NCBI GenBank assembly: GCA_017521405.1
Contig: JAFXCP010000027.1
Location: forward strand, 1-64,000
Source of the DNA: Akkermansia sp.
GTDB lineage: Bacteria; Verrucomicrobiota; Verrucomicrobiia; Verrucomicrobiales; Akkermansiaceae
Length of the DNA: 64,000 nt
Direction: 5' to 3'
Shown piece by piece: positions 56,579 to 64,000 of the stretch. Below the pieces are notes generated by a model. It saw only the letters and a list, made by a program, of their open reading frames with translations. It made no database searches and was not told the origin of the DNA. The position numbers and the translations under genes are program-made. The first letter of the stretch is position 1, and every line of letters begins with the position of its first letter.

Positions 56579-57109
56579 TTATTCCGCTAATTCGCGGAGT
56601 AGGCGGCGGGTGGAAACGGCCAGCAGCTCCACCACAAAATCGAAGCCGCTTTCCCCTCCGTAATATGGATCCGGCACCTCCTGCAAATCGCTTGTGGGGG
56701 GGAACCATCGGCACATGGGCTGCACGCGGGCAGCCTCCTCCGGCGTGCGGGCAAGGGAAAGAATATCCTGTTGGTTTGATTTGTCCTGTGGGATAATGAG
56801 GTCAAAATTCGCAAAATCTGCCCGGCAGAATTGGCGGGCACGGTGGCCGCCATAGGCATATCCCGCGCGTTTGAGGGCGGCCAGCATACGAGAATCCGGG
56901 CGGCTACCGATGTGGTAGGAGGCAGTGCCGCAGGAATCTGCCCGGAAACTATGCTCCAAGCCTGCTTTTTGCACGGCATGTTGGAAGAGGATTTCTGCGG
57001 CGGGAGAGCGGCAAATGTTCCCCAAGCATACAAAGAGTACCCGGAAGGGAGGCTTTTGTGGCTCAGTTTCCGGTTGACCTGAGGCCTCTGTTCTGGTATG
57101 ACCACTCAT
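56579..57109 (-). CDS. Low-molecular-weight protein tyrosine phosphatase
   Basis: From ATG 57109 the 176-residue protein has the P-loop VCLGNICRSP with nucleophile Cys28 and Arg34 (CX5R), and the C-terminal DPYYGG loop whose Asp is the general acid. Such phosphatases often act on bacterial tyrosine kinases that control polysaccharide export, or on low-molecular substrates; the partner here is unknown. The first 20 residues are variable and polar. The frame is open upstream to 57268 but overlaps queE. It is divergent from queE, with 23 bp between starts. Confidence 0.9.
   Translation of the reverse strand: MSGHTRTEASGQPETEPQKPPFRVLFVCLGNICRSPAAEILFQHAVQKAGLEHSFRADSCGTASYHIGSRPDSRMLAALKRAGYAYGGHRARQFCRADFANFDLIIPQDKSNQQDILSLARTPEEAARVQPMCRWFPPTSDLQEVPDPYYGGESGFDFVVELLAVSTRRLLRELAE
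57074..57102 (+). promoter_or_regulatory. Possible queE promoter inside the phosphatase gene
   Basis: TTGACC (57074-57079) and TATGAC (57097-57102) are 17 bp apart on the plus strand, inside the 5' end of the divergent phosphatase gene. The leader to queE would be about 24 nt. Confidence 0.4.
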
Positions 57110-57132
57110 GACGCTACGCAGCATACCATACC

Positions 57133-57798
57133 ATGATGAAGATTGCACGCTTGAATTCTGAGCCGGAGATATTTTATTCCTTACAAGGGGAGGGGGTACG
57201 CGCCGGTGTGCCTGCGGTGTTTTTGCGGCTGGCCGGTTGCAATTTGAGTTGCCGTTGGTGCGATACAAAGTACTCCTGGCGTGATGGTGTAGAACTGGCG
57301 GTGCCTGCCGTGGCGGAGCGTCTGCATGCCTATGCCTGCCGTAGCTTGGTGATTACCGGCGGGGAGCCTTTGCTGCAACAGCCTGCGCTGGAGGCTTTGC
57401 TCTCCCTGCTGCCGCAGGATTTCTATGTGGAGGTGGAGACGAATGGTACCCTGCGCCCCTCCTCGGTATTGGCTGCGCGGGTAAATCAGTGGAATGTTTC
57501 TCCCAAGCTGCCGCATGCGGGCAATGGGCATGCTTCCCCCCTGCTGCCGGAAGTATTGGCTTTTTTTGCAAGCTTGCCGGGTGCATGGTTTAAATTCGTG
57601 GTGCGGGGGGAGGAGGATTGGCCTGCCATTGCCGCGCTGGGCTTGCCGCTGGAACGGCTGGTTCTGATGCCTTGCGCGGCCTCCCTCCCGGAGTTGCAAT
57701 CTGCCCGCCCTGCTGTGGCAGAGCTTTGCCTGCGGCATCATTGCCGCTTTGGAGACCGCCTGCATGTGGCGATTTGGAACGACCGCAAGGGCGTGTAA
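57133..57798 (+). CDS. queE: 7-carboxy-7-deazaguanine synthase QueE
   Basis: QueE is a radical SAM enzyme that makes 7-carboxy-7-deazaguanine for queuosine in tRNA. The 221-residue protein has FYSLQGEG, the cluster-binding motif Cys36-X3-Cys40-X2-Cys43 (GCNLSCRWCDT), and VITGGEPLLQQ. The second codon is also ATG, so the start may be 57136. Other queuosine genes are not in the window. Confidence 0.95.
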   Translation: MMKIARLNSEPEIFYSLQGEGVRAGVPAVFLRLAGCNLSCRWCDTKYSWRDGVELAVPAVAERLHAYACRSLVITGGEPLLQQPALEALLSLLPQDFYVEVETNGTLRPSSVLAARVNQWNVSPKLPHAGNGHASPLLPEVLAFFASLPGAWFKFVVRGEEDWPAIAALGLPLERLVLMPCAASLPELQSARPAVAELCLRHHCRFGDRLHVAIWNDRKGV

Positions 57799-57815
57799 GA
57801 GCAGTTATAGGGGGC

Positions 57816-58988
57816 TTATGCTTGCAGGATGATGCCTGCTTTGCGTGCCGCACGGCGGATTTCCGGCGTGGGGTGGAAGGCGGCGGTGCCGCACATGACC
57901 ATGGGCACGGGGGGCTTGCTGCTGCGCCCCAGCAGAATGCGGCAAAGCCAGTTTGCCAGCCGTGCAAAACGCAGCCGGTTCATATACGCCCCGGCACGCC
58001 GAATGCACTTGAGGGGACCATCCGCATCGTCCACGTTAATCACAACACCATCGCACACTACGGCGCAGTGGCCAATACCCAGTTTCTCCAGCTCCGCAGC
58101 CATGGCGGCAGCGTGTTCCGCATCGGTGGGGATGTGGCCGGGGTCCTCCCCTTCCTGCGGGGGTAGGGGTACTTGCATGGCATGCAGGGTAATGCCGTGC
58201 TGCTCGCAGAGTTGCAGCACTTCCTCCCGCTGGAAGAGAATGGTGCGCCCGGCTTCGAATACGATGTGGCGCACGTTCGCCTTGATGGCATTCCGAATGG
58301 TGCCGAGACCGATGCAGGGAACATCGAAGCGCATATCGTGCCCGGGTTTGGTCACCTTGCAAAGGGTGACGCTGTATGGGCGGTGACCGCCGGCATGCAA
58401 GCACTCGTTTGTGCCTTTGAATCCCTCCACACACACCACTGTTTGCCCATGTACGATGATGCTTTGACCAATATCGAGCCGGGCGATTTCTCGGGCTTGG
58501 GAGAGTCCGAAACGGGCTTCTTCCATTTGTTGCGGTGTGGGAAGAGGACCCGCCAGATGCCCCTCCCCGGGCAGGCATTCCTCCATAAAGGTGGTGGAGG
58601 GCAGCACGGTGAATCCCCGGGAGTGGATAAAATCGCAAATGGTACCAAAGATGGTGTGTGCATTGCGGCGATCCAGCGTGGCCAGCAGACGCCGCGCTGT
58701 GGCATCCGGCCACATGGTGTATAAACTGGCCGGTTTTATTTGCCCGGTAAGCATCACGTGCGTTACACCCTCTTGCTCAAAAAAATCTGCCGGTCCCTCC
58801 AGCGAGCCTACCCGGAAGCAGGCATAGGCCGCGCAGAGCCCGGGAATGTCCTTTTCCACTGCGCCGCGCATGCCGGCCGCCACCACGCGCACACCTGCCC
58901 GCCGGGCACCCTCTATGACGCGGCGAGAGAATTCTCCCGCTCCGGCAATGACACCGAGGGTGCGGATATGGCTGTAATCGGGGTCCAT
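57816..58988 (-). CDS. lpxI: UDP-2,3-diacylglucosamine pyrophosphatase LpxI, with C-terminal extension
   Basis: LpxI hydrolyses UDP-2,3-diacylglucosamine to lipid X in lipid A synthesis, replacing LpxH in many Gram-negative groups. The first part fits the family: LGVIAGAGEFSRRVIEGA, ITGQIKP-like MLTGQIKPASLY, SIIVHGQTVVCVEGFKGTNE and FDVPCIGLGTIRNAI with VFEAGRTILFQREEV. The family is usually about 270-280 residues; here 390, with about 117 extra C-terminal residues (from PLPPQEGEDPG) that I do not recognise. It lies 21 bp after the E2 gene and may be the last gene of the dehydrogenase operon. Confidence 0.85.
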   Translation of the reverse strand: MDPDYSHIRTLGVIAGAGEFSRRVIEGARRAGVRVVAAGMRGAVEKDIPGLCAAYACFRVGSLEGPADFFEQEGVTHVMLTGQIKPASLYTMWPDATARRLLATLDRRNAHTIFGTICDFIHSRGFTVLPSTTFMEECLPGEGHLAGPLPTPQQMEEARFGLSQAREIARLDIGQSIIVHGQTVVCVEGFKGTNECLHAGGHRPYSVTLCKVTKPGHDMRFDVPCIGLGTIRNAIKANVRHIVFEAGRTILFQREEVLQLCEQHGITLHAMQVPLPPQEGEDPGHIPTDAEHAAAMAAELEKLGIGHCAVVCDGVVINVDDADGPLKCIRRAGAYMNRLRFARLANWLCRILLGRSSKPPVPMVMCGTAAFHPTPEIRRAARKAGIILQA

Positions 58989-59009
58989 GGTCGGGCAGTG
59001 CAGGGGGGG

Positions 59010-60260
59010 TTAGAGCAATTCGGGGTGTTCCAGATAGTGAGCCAAGCGCTGCATGAGGCGGCCGATATCGCCGCCATCCACCACGCGGTGGTCGAAGGAG
59101 GCCACAATCTGCGCTTGCTCCACGGGGATAAAACACTGCACCTCCTCACTCCACACGGGTACTTTCTGCACCGCACCCACGCCGAGGATGAGACTCTCGC
59201 TCGGCAGGGGCATGGGGGTGGCGTGTGTGAGCCCGAAGCCTCCGAAATTCGATACGGTGGCAATGCCGCCGCCTTGGTAGCCGGGGTCCAGGCGGCGCTC
59301 CCGCGCCTGCTGCACCACTTTGTTGAACTCATCCACCAGCTCATCCAGCGTACTTTCGTTCACTCCGCGCATCACGGGCACCATTACGCCATCCGCCACT
59401 TGCACTGCCACGCCCAAATCAATCCGGCGCGGGGTGAGGATGCGACCGCCCACCATATACCCGGCACACTCGGGGGATTCCGCCAGTGCTAAGGCCAAGG
59501 CGCGCACGAAGTAGAGCGTGATGCCCGGCCGCCGGGGGTGGTTCTTGCGGTGCAGGATGATAGGTGCCATATAAATGGGGCGCCCGGCGCTGGCAATGGG
59601 GCGGCGCCATGTGCGCTGCATGCTGCTGGCTACGCTGCGGCGCATGGGGGAGGCTTTGCGGGAGGGCCAGCCATCCACGTAATTCAGGAAATCCTCAAAA
59701 TCATCTATCGTGATGCGGCCACCGGGTCCGCTGCCAATAATGTACGCCAAATCCGCCTCCGTGATGCCCAGCTCATCCATGCGAGCCCGGATGCGCGGGG
59801 AAAGGAAATGGGCACCGCGCATGCCAATGGGTACGGGAAGACCGCGACCGGAGCTTTGCTTCTCCCCACTGCCGGGGCTGGCTTCCCGGTATTCCCCCAC
59901 GGTGCGGAAATGGGCGCCATCCTGTGCAGCTGGACTGCTGCCGGGAGCCGTCTCCGCCGGGGTGGCGGGTTGTGTGCCCTCTTCCAGAATACTGGCACCG
60001 GAGCGTTCAATCTCCTCCTCCGTGGCTTCGATGATGCCCATGATGGCTCCCACGGGTACTACCTCGCCCTCGCTTACGGAGAGGGATAGCACCTTACCCC
60101 CGCAGGAGGTTGTTACCCCCATGACGGCTTTATTCGTTTCTACCTCGAATACTTCTTGGTCTGCCACGACGGTATCGCCGGGCTGCACCAAGGCGTGCAT
60201 GATGGTGGCTTCTGCAATGGATTCGCCCAGCTGGGGCATGAGTATGGGAACTTGCGGCAT
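59010..60260 (-). CDS. 2-oxoacid dehydrogenase E2 (dihydrolipoamide acyltransferase)
   Basis: The 416-residue E2 core has one N-terminal lipoyl domain with the lipoylated Lys44 (EVETNKAVMGV), an Ala/Pro/Glu-rich linker, the peripheral subunit-binding domain (HFLSPRIRARMDELGI), and the catalytic domain with DHRVVDG (His391, Asp395). It moves the acyl group from E1 to CoA. I chose ATG 60260 because it begins the lipoyl domain (MPQVPILMPQLGES). It follows E1beta by 19 bp. The substrate (pyruvate, acetoin or branched-chain oxoacids) is not settled; E3 is not in the window. Confidence 0.93.
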   Translation of the reverse strand: MPQVPILMPQLGESIAEATIMHALVQPGDTVVADQEVFEVETNKAVMGVTTSCGGKVLSLSVSEGEVVPVGAIMGIIEATEEEIERSGASILEEGTQPATPAETAPGSSPAAQDGAHFRTVGEYREASPGSGEKQSSGRGLPVPIGMRGAHFLSPRIRARMDELGITEADLAYIIGSGPGGRITIDDFEDFLNYVDGWPSRKASPMRRSVASSMQRTWRRPIASAGRPIYMAPIILHRKNHPRRPGITLYFVRALALALAESPECAGYMVGGRILTPRRIDLGVAVQVADGVMVPVMRGVNESTLDELVDEFNKVVQQARERRLDPGYQGGGIATVSNFGGFGLTHATPMPLPSESLILGVGAVQKVPVWSEEVQCFIPVEQAQIVASFDHRVVDGGDIGRLMQRLAHYLEHPELL

Positions 60261-60279
60261 GGCAGGATGAAAAATGTAT

Positions 60280-61254
60280 TTAGAGGGAGATGAGGTAGCG
60301 GGCAGCGGCAGCAATACCGGCGGCACTCGGGCGGTGGGCTTTCCATAGCTCCGGATGTGCAGGAATGGGTGTTTCCCGAGAGGTAAGCCGCAGGGGCGGA
60401 GCATCCAGTAGGTGGAAGCCCGCATCCGCCACGCGCGCTACCACCTCTGCTGCGACACCGCCCCATGGGAAATCCTCACTCACCACCAGCAGGCGTGCCG
60501 TGCGTGCCACGGAGGCCAGAATCGTATCCGTATCCAGCGGTTTAATGCTGCGGAGATCCACTACTTCCAGTTCGTACCCGGTGGTGGCGGAAAGTTCCTC
60601 TGCGGCTTTGAGTGCCTCCGGCACCATAGCGGAAAAGGCCACCACAGTGGCATGCTTGCCCATGCGGGCAATGCGTGCCTTGCCCACCGGAAGAGGCTGC
60701 GGGTCCACCCATGTATCCGCCTTGAGCCAGCGGTACAGGAACTTATGCTCCATGAATACAACCGGATCCGGAATCCGCACGGCTTCTTTGAGCATGTAGT
60801 ATGCATCCGCTACCGTGGCGGGGGTGAATACATGCAAGCCCGGATAATGGGCAAACAGGGCCTCCAAACTTTGGCTGTGGAAGGGACCGCCTCCGGGAGT
60901 GCCGCCGCTGGGCATGCGCACGGTAAGATTAACCGGTATGCCGGTGCGGTAATAATGCGCGGCGGCGTTGTTGGCAATTTGGTTTTGTGCCAGTGTGCCG
61001 AAATCGGCAAACTGCATTTCGATAATGGGCTTCATGCCGCCTAAGGCTGCCCCCATGCCCACACCTGCAATGGCATCCTCCGCAATGGGGGCATTAAGCA
61101 CCCGCCCGGGGAAACGCTCTGCCAGTCCCTTGGTGGCTTTGAATGCCCCGCCAAAGCTGCCGGCTATATCCTCCCCCAGCAAGAATACCTTTGGGTCCTC
61201 CTCCAGTAATTCGGCCAAGGCTTGGTGGATGGCATCGATGTAGGTTACGCTCAT
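60280..61254 (-). CDS. 2-oxoacid dehydrogenase E1 beta subunit
   Basis: The 324-residue protein is the beta half of a heterotetrameric thiamine-diphosphate E1. It shows LLGEDIAGSFGGAFKATKGL, the conserved NAPIAEDAIAGVGMGAALGG, the central QIANNAAAHYYRTG and the C-terminal VVDLRSIKPLDTDTI with SEDFPWGGVAAEV, which fits the transketolase C-terminal domain. It lies between E1alpha and E2 on one strand (gaps of 45 and 19 bp). Pyruvate dehydrogenase is the most common function of this layout. Confidence 0.94.
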   Translation of the reverse strand: MSVTYIDAIHQALAELLEEDPKVFLLGEDIAGSFGGAFKATKGLAERFPGRVLNAPIAEDAIAGVGMGAALGGMKPIIEMQFADFGTLAQNQIANNAAAHYYRTGIPVNLTVRMPSGGTPGGGPFHSQSLEALFAHYPGLHVFTPATVADAYYMLKEAVRIPDPVVFMEHKFLYRWLKADTWVDPQPLPVGKARIARMGKHATVVAFSAMVPEALKAAEELSATTGYELEVVDLRSIKPLDTDTILASVARTARLLVVSEDFPWGGVAAEVVARVADAGFHLLDAPPLRLTSRETPIPAHPELWKAHRPSAAGIAAAARYLISL

Positions 61255-61299
61255 GGGTCTTTGGTGTACGGGAAAATAGTGTCTGTAAAAACGGGGAGC

Positions 61300-62295
61300 T
61301 TAGCGCATGGGATGCCAGCTGGTTGCATCCCAATCTTCTTCCTCGGAGCGGGGAGCTGCTTCCTTCTGGGCTTGGGCTACCAGCCGCTGCACCTCATCGC
61401 GGCACTCCTCTTCCCAGGCATTGGCTTCTTCCTCGCTCAGCCAGCCTTTCTCCAGCATTTGGCGGCGCGCTACGGCCAGCGGGTCGCGGTCTGCGTAGGC
61501 TGCTTTGAGCTCGGCGGGAATGTATGAGGCATCATCATGCTCCCCATGGCCGCACATACGCAGCGTTTCTGCCACGACCCACTGCGGTCCCTCCCCGGCA
61601 CGGGCAGCAGCAATGGCTCGCTGCATGGTTTCCAGCGTTTGGAGAAAATCCGTACCATCGCACTCGTGGCAAGCCATGCCGTATCCCTTGCCGCGCTCCA
61701 TCAGGCTCTTGCAGGCAAATTCCTGACTGTTGGGCGTGGAGTATGCGTATTGGTTATTGGTAACAACGATGACGACGGGGAGTTTTTCCACGGCCACAAG
61801 GTTGGCGGCTTCGTGCGTGGCACCCACGGAGGTGGTGCCATCCCCAATGCAGGCAAGCCCCACACAGCCGCTTTGCCCTTGCAGGCGCCGCGCCAGCATG
61901 AGACCGGCTATCACGGAGATGCCGGTACCAAGGTGCGATATAGGAGCGGGGTTGCCATCCCCGGGTATGCCCCAATGCACGTTGCTATCGCGCCCGCGCA
62001 TGCAGCCCTGGGCACTGCCTAAGTAAGAGCGCGCACTCTCCAATACGCTATACCCCCATGCGCAGCGCCCCGCTTGCTCGCGGATGAATGGGGCATAGGC
62101 ATCCCGCCCTTTTTCCAGAAATACACCCTCGCAGGCAGCTATGGCCTCGTGCCCGCGACCAAGGAATACACCACCAAAAATCTTGCCCGCCTTGTACAGA
62201 GCGGAAATCTTGGTGTCGAACGCCCGGGCCATGAGCATGGCCTTGTAGGCACGTTTTGCCGGCTCCTTCATATCGCTGCCATTCACGCTCTGCAT
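61300..62295 (-). CDS. 2-oxoacid dehydrogenase E1 alpha subunit
   Basis: The 331-residue alpha subunit binds thiamine diphosphate through the motif beginning CIGDGTTSVGATHEAANL and ending VVTNNQYAYSTP. HLGTGISVIAGLMLA and MCGHGEHDDASY also fit. The ATG at 62295 is preceded by AGGAG 5 nt upstream, one of few good Shine-Dalgarno sequences in the window. A TTGATT-17-TAGAAT promoter-like pair overlaps this ATG and would favour Met9 (62271), so the start is not settled. It opens the E1alpha-E1beta-E2(-lpxI) operon. Confidence 0.93.
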   Translation of the reverse strand: MQSVNGSDMKEPAKRAYKAMLMARAFDTKISALYKAGKIFGGVFLGRGHEAIAACEGVFLEKGRDAYAPFIREQAGRCAWGYSVLESARSYLGSAQGCMRGRDSNVHWGIPGDGNPAPISHLGTGISVIAGLMLARRLQGQSGCVGLACIGDGTTSVGATHEAANLVAVEKLPVVIVVTNNQYAYSTPNSQEFACKSLMERGKGYGMACHECDGTDFLQTLETMQRAIAAARAGEGPQWVVAETLRMCGHGEHDDASYIPAELKAAYADRDPLAVARRQMLEKGWLSEEEANAWEEECRDEVQRLVAQAQKEAAPRSEEEDWDATSWHPMR

Positions 62296-62370
62296 TCTAC
62301 TCCTACGTGCATGTTAAATCAAGCGGAAATGATACGGCGTGCGATGTTTATATGCACGGAGTCTGTTCAA

Positions 62371-63627
62371 TTATTTGAGTTTGGCAATATAGCGGCCCAC
62401 TGTCATGGCGCAGGCCTCTGCAGCGGGAAGCTCCTTGCGGGCATGGCGTTCTCCCCAGGAATCGGAGTAGATGATGGTTTGCTTGCGGGCGTTGTAGCCG
62501 ATGATGAGGCGGGCATGGCCGCCCCTGATTTGGGGAAGGCTCAGGGGCTCCGGGTAAATACCCACCATCACCATCCAGATAACGGGTGTGCCGGAATCAA
62601 TGCTCTTGCGGATGGGTTTGAGCCATTTGGCTACATTTGTTTTCTTCCCGGCGCGTGCTTGGAGAAGCAGCTGCGGGTTAGCCATCTCGAACGCCATGCC
62701 GGAGTACGGCATGGCCGGGCGGTCCTCCCGGCGGGCCAGTTTGTTGTATTCCCCTATGGTACCCTCCAAACACTGCTGATAATTCTCCAACACGGTGAAC
62801 TTAACCCGGAATTTCCTGCAAATGGTGCGCATGGCAGCCTCCATATCCAGCGAGGAAGTACCCCCCTCCCCGGAGGCGGATTCGCACAGTGCTGCCAGCG
62901 CATGCTGGTCCACCCCTTCCATGCCGTAAAAGGCAAAGACACGAGCCAGAGTGGCCGGCACGCAATACCCCTTCTGCCCTTGGTCCACCATCGGAATATT
63001 CCGGAGCCACACGGTGCCATCCTCTTCCCGCACGATGTTAGCCCTCAGCTCGTTTTTTCGCACGGCACTCTCTGCCCCGCCTCGCTCAATGGCCTTGGCA
63101 TCCGCCCCCAGCGTGAGCCGCACAAACTCTGCCACAAATTGCCCGCCGCGCTTGCCGCCGGAGCTTTCCATGCGGATAATACCATTTTCCCACTGCCATT
63201 CCATGCTTTGCACCTTCACGGCTGTTTTGCGCTTGCTCATCCGGTGCACACGAGGGCGCACCCCTGTAAGCTCAGAGATTTTTTTCTGCGTATCGGCCAC
63301 CACGGCATCGAAATCCTTTTCTTCCAGCTCCCCATCGTCCCCCCGGTTGTATACCATTACCCGCAGGGAGGTACTCTGCCCTTCCTCCATCTCCAGCAGG
63401 CATTCCCCCGTATTCAGCCCTCCCAGTTGCAACTCCCCCGCCGGAAAACGCAGTGTACCCTCCTCCACCCGCTCGCAGCGGGTACCCTTCAGGGCAATTT
63501 TAGCCATCTCCACGAGAGGCTGCTTCCACAGGCTGCCGCTGCGTACACTCTCCCCTATATCCGCACCGGGCGCACTGAAGCTGCACAGCATGACCAAAAG
63601 CAAGCAAAGTAAGCATGGATTCCCCAT
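62371..63627 (-). CDS. Exported C39-like (papain-fold) cysteine peptidase
   Basis: The 418-residue protein has a signal peptide (MGNPCLLCLLLVMLCSFSAPG), about 180 residues of unassigned N-terminal region, and a C39-like peptidase domain: MVDQGQKGYCVPATLARV with the catalytic Cys222 preceded by the oxyanion Gln, and GGHARLIIGYN with the His, then IYSDSWGE with the Asp. Unlike bacteriocin-processing C39 domains it has no ABC transporter. It probably acts in the periplasm; the substrate is unknown. It lies 75 bp upstream of the dehydrogenase operon on the same strand. Confidence 0.8.
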   Translation of the reverse strand: MGNPCLLCLLLVMLCSFSAPGADIGESVRSGSLWKQPLVEMAKIALKGTRCERVEEGTLRFPAGELQLGGLNTGECLLEMEEGQSTSLRVMVYNRGDDGELEEKDFDAVVADTQKKISELTGVRPRVHRMSKRKTAVKVQSMEWQWENGIIRMESSGGKRGGQFVAEFVRLTLGADAKAIERGGAESAVRKNELRANIVREEDGTVWLRNIPMVDQGQKGYCVPATLARVFAFYGMEGVDQHALAALCESASGEGGTSSLDMEAAMRTICRKFRVKFTVLENYQQCLEGTIGEYNKLARREDRPAMPYSGMAFEMANPQLLLQARAGKKTNVAKWLKPIRKSIDSGTPVIWMVMVGIYPEPLSLPQIRGGHARLIIGYNARKQTIIYSDSWGERHARKELPAAEACAMTVGRYIAKLK

Positions 63628-63709
63628 GAATGTATCTTAGCTATTTCGTATGGGTTCTGCAAGGCTTTTCCACCGGAATGATTGTTATGGCAGATGCCCG
63701 AATTAAACC

Positions 63710-63739
63710 TTGACGCCGCAGGGTATCAGGTGGTACGAT
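63710..63739 (+). promoter_or_regulatory. Promoter of the last gene, leaderless geometry
   Basis: TTGACG (63710-63715) and TACGAT (63734-63739) are 18 bp apart. The -10 box ends 7 nt before the ATG at 63747, where transcription would also start. Confidence 0.45.
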
Positions 63740-63746
63740 TCCTCCC

Positions 63747-64000
63747 ATGAACATGCCCTCTCTGCATTGGCGTATGGCGCTTACAGCGCTTGCATGCTCT
63801 CTGGCTTCTCCCGCCGTGGCTCAGGAATCCACGGGAGACCCCTTCCTCGATGCCATGATGAAGGACCAGCAGGAGCAATCCGCATCCACTCCGAAACCGG
63901 CTGCACAGCAACCTGCCCCCGCAGAGGAGGACCCCTTTGCCCGCATGGCGGCAGAACGCAAGGCTCGCCAGCAGAAAGAGGCCGAACAAGCTGCTGCCCC
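63747..64000 (+). CDS. Exported protein of unknown function, 5' part (cut by window edge)
   Basis: From ATG 63747 the frame is open to the right edge (84 codons). The product begins with a signal peptide (MNMPSLHWRMALTALACSLA, cleavage after AVA), then DPFLDAMMKDQQEQSAS and a very similar second acidic motif DPFARMAAERKARQQ, separated by a Pro/Ala/Gln-rich stretch. I recognise no domain in the visible part. The helical, charged composition suggests a periplasmic linker or coiled coil at the start of a longer protein. Confidence 0.75.
   Translation, partial: MNMPSLHWRMALTALACSLASPAVAQESTGDPFLDAMMKDQQEQSASTPKPAAQQPAPAEEDPFARMAAERKARQQKEAEQAAA

Overview
The window looks like a chromosomal segment of a Gram-negative, peptidoglycan-containing member of the Verrucomicrobiota, close to Akkermansia or another gut or mucin-associated lineage. 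This placement is an inference. It rests on the giant autotransporter whose N-terminus begins MKLHLPKRL (a signal peptide style I associate with Akkermansia), exported glycan hydrolases including a large GH2 beta-galactosidase, an LpxI-type lipid A gene, the DNPR motif of a meso-DAP-adding MurE, and the scarcity of Shine-Dalgarno sequences. Most of the window is GC-rich; positions of about 460-2780 are clearly AT-rich and look acquired.

Layout. 1-2773: the start of a probable tyrosine recombinase (minus strand), a 16-bp inverted-repeat pair that seems to delimit an invertible promoter, and a two-gene O-acetylation cassette (MBOAT plus SGNH partner). 2822-18632: a minus-strand division and cell wall (dcw) operon running mraZ-rsmH-ftsL-ftsI-murE-murF-mraY-murD-LysM protein-ftsW-murG, ending unusually with an L,D-transpeptidase and a GH36 alpha-galactosidase. 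18679-21770: rlpA, then grpE-dnaJ-rsmE. 21929-25785: dnaB, an amidase lipoprotein and an odd lipoprotein with DnaJ-type zinc fingers (plus strand). 25891-40072: mostly minus-strand housekeeping genes (EF-hand protein, rph, an M3 peptidase, prfB-trmD with the RF2 programmed frameshift, recR, fabF, Prc protease, a lone transposase-like HTH gene, a thioredoxin-like protein, formate-THF ligase). 40263-50578: a giant autotransporter adhesin, interrupted by one frameshift at about 47200-47213. 50881-55284: exported GH2 beta-galactosidase with two C-terminal discoidin-like domains. 55378-56286: an orphan phage major capsid protein gene between two strong hairpin terminators. 56579-64000: low-molecular-weight phosphatase, queE, lpxI with a C-terminal extension, a 2-oxoacid dehydrogenase E1alpha-E1beta-E2 operon, a C39-like cysteine peptidase and the start of another exported protein.

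How it works together. The window combines envelope construction (dcw operon, L,D-transpeptidase, amidase, RlpA, Prc, LpxI) with surface display (autotransporter, O-acetylation cassette) and host-glycan use (GH2, GH36). The most notable signals are: (i) a predicted ON/OFF invertible promoter in which inversion would join a -35 box to a -10 box upstream of the acetylation cassette; (ii) the orphan capsid gene with its own promoter and terminators; (iii) the frameshifted giant autotransporter; and (iv) repeated placement of the -10 box only 6-16 nt before start codons, which implies leaderless or very short-leader mRNAs. No tRNA, rRNA, CRISPR array or complete insertion sequence was recognised.
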